Source: Lachnospiraceae bacterium
GTDB taxonomy: Bacteria > Bacillota > Clostridia > Lachnospirales > Lachnospiraceae
NCBI GenBank assembly: GCA_017416465.1
Contig: JAFQCK010000029.1
Location: forward strand, 1 to 45,483
Length of the DNA stretch: 45,483 bases
Reading direction: 5' to 3'
Under the pieces are notes generated by a model that worked only from the letters and a program-made list of their open reading frames with translations, did not search any database and had not been told where the DNA came from. Both the position numbers and the translations under genes were made by a program. This document shows, in pieces, positions 42,325 through 45,483 of this stretch (positions within the stretch are counted from its first letter, which is position 1; every line of letters begins with the position of its first letter).

Positions 42325-43527
42325 ATGATAAAGAGAGAAAAATATTTATCAAGAATTAGAGGTTTTTATCATAAAGACTTGATAAAAGTAATTAGCGGAA
42401 TAAGACGTTGCGGAAAATCTATATTATTAACACAAATTATAGATGAACTTAAAGAACAAGGAATAAGTGAAAAACAAATAATATACATTAATTTTGAAGA
42501 CTATGATTATTCATTTATAAAAACAGGTAATGATTTTCATGAATATGTAAAAGATAGAATATTAATAAATGAAAAAAATTATCTTTTTTTTGATGAAATA
42601 CAAGTTATACAGGAATTTGAAAGGGTAATAAATTCTTTAAAAGTAAAATATGATACAAGTATATTTATAACAGGATCTAATGGAAAACTATTATCAGGTG
42701 AATTAGCAACATTTCTAGCCGGCAGGTATGTTTCTTTTTCGTTATATCCTTTTTCATTTTCAGAGCTTTGTGAGTTAAAGAAAATTGATAAATCGAAAGT
42801 TACTGATGAAATCTTATATGAATATATGATTTGGGGTGGTTTGCCACAACGTTTTTCTTTGGAAAGTGAGGAACAGACAAAGACGTTTTTAAGAGATGTT
42901 TATGATGCAATTGTATTGAGGGATATTATACAGAGAGCAGGAGTTAAAGATGTTGAATTATTCGGAAGAATTATAGAATATTTAGTATGTAACCCGTCAC
43001 AGTTATTTTCACCACAATCTATGTCAGATTATTTTTTGAGCATAAACAGAAAAGTTTCAAAAGAGACTATATATAATTATCTTGAACATATAACAACATC
43101 TTTGATTATGTCTAAGGTTTCACGTTATGATATACGTGGAAAAAGAATTTTAACCAAATTGGATAAATATTATTTAACAGATATGGGACTGGGAAGAATT
43201 AGAAATTCCGGATTTAAGCTTGAAATGGGGGCGTTACTTGAAAATGTTGTATATAACGAATTATTAAGTAGAGGATATGATGTTTATGTTGGAAAAACAA
43301 GAAATGGAGAAATAGATTTTGTTACAATTAAAGATAATTTAAAAGAATATTATCAGGTTGCTTATTATCTGTATGATGAAAATGTAATTGAAAGAGAATT
43401 TGGGGCATTTAATAACGTGCCTGATAATTATCCCAAATATGTATTATCATTTGATAAGATGGATTTTTCCAGAGATGGAATTATTCATAAAAATATATTG
43501 GATTTTTTATTGGATAATAAGTATTAA
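42325..43527 (+). CDS. AAA-family ATPase with DUF4143 C-terminal domain
   Basis: 400 residues. N-terminal P-loop ATPase: Walker A SGIRRCGKSILL (Gly25-Ser32), INFEDYDY, Walker B YLFFDEIQ (about 87-94), sensor FITGSNGKLL and RYVSFSLYPFSFSEL. C-terminal DUF4143 part with LENVVYNELLSRGYDVYVG and GEIDFVT before KEYYQVAY, resembling a PD-(D/E)xK nuclease core. These proteins are very common and patchily distributed in bacteria; their cellular role is unsettled, with defence or DNA-related roles suspected. I chose ATG 42325, seven bases after GAGGTG; ATG 42319 is too close. It interrupts the conserved recN-spoIVB pair and is flanked by 68-bp repeats. Confidence 0.9.
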   Translation: MIKREKYLSRIRGFYHKDLIKVISGIRRCGKSILLTQIIDELKEQGISEKQIIYINFEDYDYSFIKTGNDFHEYVKDRILINEKNYLFFDEIQVIQEFERVINSLKVKYDTSIFITGSNGKLLSGELATFLAGRYVSFSLYPFSFSELCELKKIDKSKVTDEILYEYMIWGGLPQRFSLESEEQTKTFLRDVYDAIVLRDIIQRAGVKDVELFGRIIEYLVCNPSQLFSPQSMSDYFLSINRKVSKETIYNYLEHITTSLIMSKVSRYDIRGKRILTKLDKYYLTDMGLGRIRNSGFKLEMGALLENVVYNELLSRGYDVYVGKTRNGEIDFVTIKDNLKEYYQVAYYLYDENVIEREFGAFNNVPDNYPKYVLSFDKMDFSRDGIIHKNILDFLLDNKY

Positions 43528-43546
43528 CGAATAAATATAATTCTAA

Positions 43547-43614
43547 AGAAATGAAAAAACTTGTTAACAATTAACAGTTTTAAAAATCTTCACTAACATA
43601 TAATTAATATAAGA
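43547..43614 (+). repeat. 68-bp direct repeat, right copy
   Basis: The second copy of 42151-42218, placed just before spoIVB. It still encodes EMKKLVNN and the stop of recN out of context, which shows the direction of duplication. Whatever promoter or leader spoIVB used in the intergenic DNA should be retained here. Confidence 0.95.
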
Positions 43615-43643
43615 GATTAATTATGTGAGAGGTGGAGATTTTT

Positions 43644-44867
43644 TTGAGTAGAAAGGGGTATAGAAGACTTCTATTAGCTTTTTTTGTTTTTTCAATAATA
43701 TTTGCAGTATTTTTTGTAAGATATTTGTTTGATAAAGAAATACCGGATGAGGTTAAAGTATTTTATGGTGAAGATGTGGTAATTAAATCTGAACTTCCAA
43801 TATCTTATTCAATTTCACAGAACGAAAAAGAAGTATCTATATTAAATAATACTTCAAAAGAAAACTATTATTATGTTCAGACAAAACTTTTTGGGGTAAT
43901 TCCGGCAAAAAAAGTTAAGGTTCAAGTGCTTGAAAATGTTAAACTTATACCTTGTGGATGTCAGATAGGAATTTATCTTCATACGAAAGGTGTTTTGGTT
44001 ATTGACACTGACGAAGTAAAAGATATTAATGGAAATGTATTAAGTCCGGCAAAAAATATTATTATGCCTGATGATTATATAATAGCCTTAAATGATATTA
44101 CAGTAAGTACTAAGTCACAACTCATTTTCCTGATAAATAAATATGGAAAAGAAGATATAGTTTTAAAAGTTAGAAGAAATAATGAAATTATAAGTGTAAA
44201 GGTTAAACCGGTATCAACCGGAGTAAACGAGTATAAGGCAGGAATTTGGGTAAGAGATGATTCGCAAGGGATTGGTACTCTAACTTACATTGATGAGAAT
44301 GGTAACTTTGGTGGTCTTGGACATGGGATAAATGATATTGATACCGGAAAGTTATTAGATTCAAAAAATGGGATTTTGTATAGTGCCAATATTTGGGGAA
44401 TTAATAAAGGTGAAGAAGGAACTCCCGGAGGACTTCTTGGCTCTATAGAATATGAAAAAGATAATGAGCTTGGAGAAATTACAAGAAATTCTGATTGTGG
44501 AATATTTGGAATTGGCAATAGTACTTTGTTGAAAGAATATAGTGGAAAATATGAATCTATGGAAGTTTGTTTACGTCAGGATATAAAAAGAGGTACTGCA
44601 TATATTAGAACTGCTTTAGATGGTGAAGTTAAGGATTATGAAATTAGAATAATAAATGTAGATTATTCTAATGAAATTAAGAATAAGGGAATGGAAATTC
44701 AGATTACGGATATTGAATTGCTTAAACTTACGAATGGGATAGTTCAAGGGATGTCGGGCTCGCCAATTCTCCAAAATGGGCGAATTGTGGGTGCTGTTAC
44801 ACATGTTTTAGTGAATGACCCAACTAGGGGTTATGGGATTTTTATAGAGAATATGCTGGAGCATTGA
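43644..44867 (+). CDS. spoIVB: SpoIVB, PDZ-containing S55 serine peptidase
   Basis: 407 residues with an N-terminal membrane anchor (about 7-24), a PDZ domain (about 110-190, DDYIIALNDITVSTKSQL and VLKVRRNNEIISVKVKP) and the SpoIVB peptidase domain with His227 in GGLGHGIND and the catalytic Ser373 in GMSGSPIL. Secreted from the forespore, it cleaves SpoIVFA to trigger sigma-K processing in Bacillus. I chose TTG 43644, seven bases after GGTGGAG; GTG 43632 overlaps that SD. Recognition is certain. It normally follows recN directly; here the DUF4143 insert separates them, and spo0A does not follow. Confidence 0.95.
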   Translation: MSRKGYRRLLLAFFVFSIIFAVFFVRYLFDKEIPDEVKVFYGEDVVIKSELPISYSISQNEKEVSILNNTSKENYYYVQTKLFGVIPAKKVKVQVLENVKLIPCGCQIGIYLHTKGVLVIDTDEVKDINGNVLSPAKNIIMPDDYIIALNDITVSTKSQLIFLINKYGKEDIVLKVRRNNEIISVKVKPVSTGVNEYKAGIWVRDDSQGIGTLTYIDENGNFGGLGHGINDIDTGKLLDSKNGILYSANIWGINKGEEGTPGGLLGSIEYEKDNELGEITRNSDCGIFGIGNSTLLKEYSGKYESMEVCLRQDIKRGTAYIRTALDGEVKDYEIRIINVDYSNEIKNKGMEIQITDIELLKLTNGIVQGMSGSPILQNGRIVGAVTHVLVNDPTRGYGIFIENMLEH

Positions 44868-44993
44868 GTCCAAGCAGAAAGCGAAAATAGCAGACAGAGT
44901 GAGCTCGCTCACAGGCTGTTCTGCTATTTTTGATTTCTATTTGGCGAAAGCCAAACACTGAGGAAATGCGAAGCTTTTCGAAGTGGCTTGGAC
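44868..44993 (+). ncRNA. Multibranched structured RNA or MITE-like element after spoIVB
   Basis: GTCCAAGC (44868-44875) pairs exactly with GCTTGGAC (44986-44993) and encloses three hairpins. Hairpin 1 (44884-44930) has AAAATAGCAG/CTGCTATTTT, ACAG/CTGT and GTGAGC/GCTCAC. Hairpin 2 (44940-44955) is TTTGGC-GAAA-GCCAAA with a GNRA-type tetraloop. Hairpin 3 has CACT/AGTG around CGAA-GCTT-TTCG. The stretch is GC-rich for this genome. It begins at the base after the spoIVB stop. A small non-coding RNA, a 3' UTR element or a mobile inverted-repeat element would all fit. Confidence 0.55.
44884..44931 (+). terminator. Probable intrinsic terminator of spoIVB
   Basis: The first hairpin of the structured element. 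Its left arm begins AAAATAGCAG and its right arm ends CTGCTATTTTT, with the T tract inside and after the stem. It lies 17 bases past the spoIVB stop. Confidence 0.6.
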
Positions 44994-45066
44994 AGAAAGA
45001 TTAAGAAAAATAAGGACGAGTTATGTTGGGAGCAACAAAAATTCGCCCATTTTATGGAGGAGAAAA

Positions 45067-45462
45067 ATGAATAAATTTATACCATTATCAAGTTTAAAGG
45101 ATACAACAGGAATTGTTGAATTATGTAAAAAGGCAGGTGAGCCTGTAGTGGTAAACAGAAATGGAGAACTTAAATTAGTTATTATGACAAAGGATATTTT
45201 CAATGAATATTTTCGGATTAGAAAACCAAACGGAGAATTAGATATTGAGAAGGAATATTTTGGAATAAAAAATCAGAATTATGAATTAGAGGCAATCACG
45301 ATTCAAAAACTAAAAAATCCGGCAGAGATTGTAAGAATATGTGAAAGCATTGATATGCCGTTTCCTATCATAAGAAATGGTTATGATGAATTGTATGTAA
45401 TGAGTTATAGGGAGTACATGAGAAGAAAAGCAGTTATAACGTTTGTGAAAAAGACTTTTTGA
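45067..45462 (+). CDS. Phd/YefM-like antitoxin-type protein with two tandem repeats
   Basis: A 131-residue protein from ATG 45067, behind GGAGGAGAAAA; in-frame codons further upstream lie inside the structured element. Residues about 4-48 (IPLSSLKDTTGIVELCKKAGEPVVVNRNGELKLVIM) follow the Phd/YefM pattern: a strand, a short helix, GEPVVVNRNG and another strand. Residues about 78-125 repeat it (IQKLKNPAEIVRICES, FPIIRNGYDELYVMSYREYM). Single Phd domains dimerise on operator DNA and neutralise Doc or RelE-type toxins; here two copies are fused. No toxin gene is visible before the window ends. It may be an orphan regulator. Confidence 0.65.
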   Translation: MNKFIPLSSLKDTTGIVELCKKAGEPVVVNRNGELKLVIMTKDIFNEYFRIRKPNGELDIEKEYFGIKNQNYELEAITIQKLKNPAEIVRICESIDMPFPIIRNGYDELYVMSYREYMRRKAVITFVKKTF

Positions 45463-45483
45463 AACAAAACACAGAAACAAGCA

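Larger units (their letters stand above)
42219..43614 (+). mobile_element. Cassette-like single-gene insertion between recN and spoIVB
   Basis: The DNA between the two 68-bp repeats holds a palindrome and one gene, a DUF4143 ATPase. The repeat period (42151 to 43547) is 1396 bp. Nothing in the insert resembles a transposase or integrase. Because the right copy carries the recN tail codons again, the ancestral order must have been recN directly before spoIVB, with the gene added together with one repeat copy. Recombination with a circular molecule carrying this target, or site-specific integration into it, would produce this layout. The mechanism is inferred. Confidence 0.5.

Noticed and set aside
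42151-43614. The insert as an integron gene cassette with attC
   Set aside because: The palindrome lacks the paired R/L box layout with GTTRRRY and RYYYAAC cores, and the flanking repeat is host recN sequence rather than attC. No integron integrase is present.

Overview
The window is AT-rich DNA, with nearly all genes on the + strand. It looks like an anaerobic, endospore-forming Gram-positive of the class Clostridia, probably Lachnospiraceae-like. That is inferred from gene content and order: a complete spoIIIAA-AH operon, then asp23, nusB, xseA, xseB, ispA, dxs, tlyA, nadK, argR, recN and spoIVB, plus a rubrerythrin, strong Shine-Dalgarno (SD) sites and several TTG/GTG starts. No rRNA, tRNA, CRISPR array or transposase gene was seen.

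Region 1 (1 to about 7750) is an accessory string of small, unrelated, co-directional genes. It opens with the tail of a membrane protein and decayed coding remnants. Then come a RhuM-Fic/Doc fusion, small and hypothetical proteins, an LCMT-type methyltransferase, metF (the one core metabolic gene here), a SnoaL-like protein, an N-terminally truncated DUF1349 protein, a GNAT acetyltransferase, a histidine phosphatase broken by a one-base frameshift, two small membrane proteins and a YbaK-type deacylase.

Region 2 (7890-27562) mixes cyclic-di-GMP signalling with stress, metal, envelope and one-carbon genes. It holds a membrane EAL protein, rubrerythrin, a bifunctional homocysteine methyltransferase/methylenetetrahydrofolate reductase, a 1256-residue GGDEF(degenerate)-EAL-PAS protein, a copper P-type ATPase next to a tRNA dihydrouridine synthase, and a convergent DtxR/MntR-type regulator. 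It ends with a membrane-anchored GH25 muramidase, a TPR-GAF-GGDEF protein frameshifted inside its GGDEF domain, and a CapA-family protein.

Region 3 (27624-44867) is the conserved sporulation and housekeeping block. A sigma-E-like promoter (27624-27652) precedes spoIIIA, whose products build the mother cell to forespore channel. Asp23, NusB, exonuclease VII, isoprenoid precursor synthesis (IspA, Dxs), TlyA, NadK, ArgR and RecN follow, then the signalling protease SpoIVB.

The most unusual features are in and around this block. (i) A DUF4143-type ATPase gene sits between recN and spoIVB and is flanked by a 68-bp direct repeat (67/68 identical) made of the recN 3' end plus the intergenic DNA; a perfect 22-bp palindrome lies inside the insert. 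(ii) A GC-rich structured-RNA candidate with mutually exclusive pairings lies upstream of dxs. (iii) A 126-nt multibranched inverted-repeat structure follows spoIVB, where spo0A is usually found; a gene encoding a tandem Phd-like protein comes next. (iv) Two genes carry single-base homopolymer frameshifts. (v) spoIIIAA has its ribosome site placed in front of an ATA codon.
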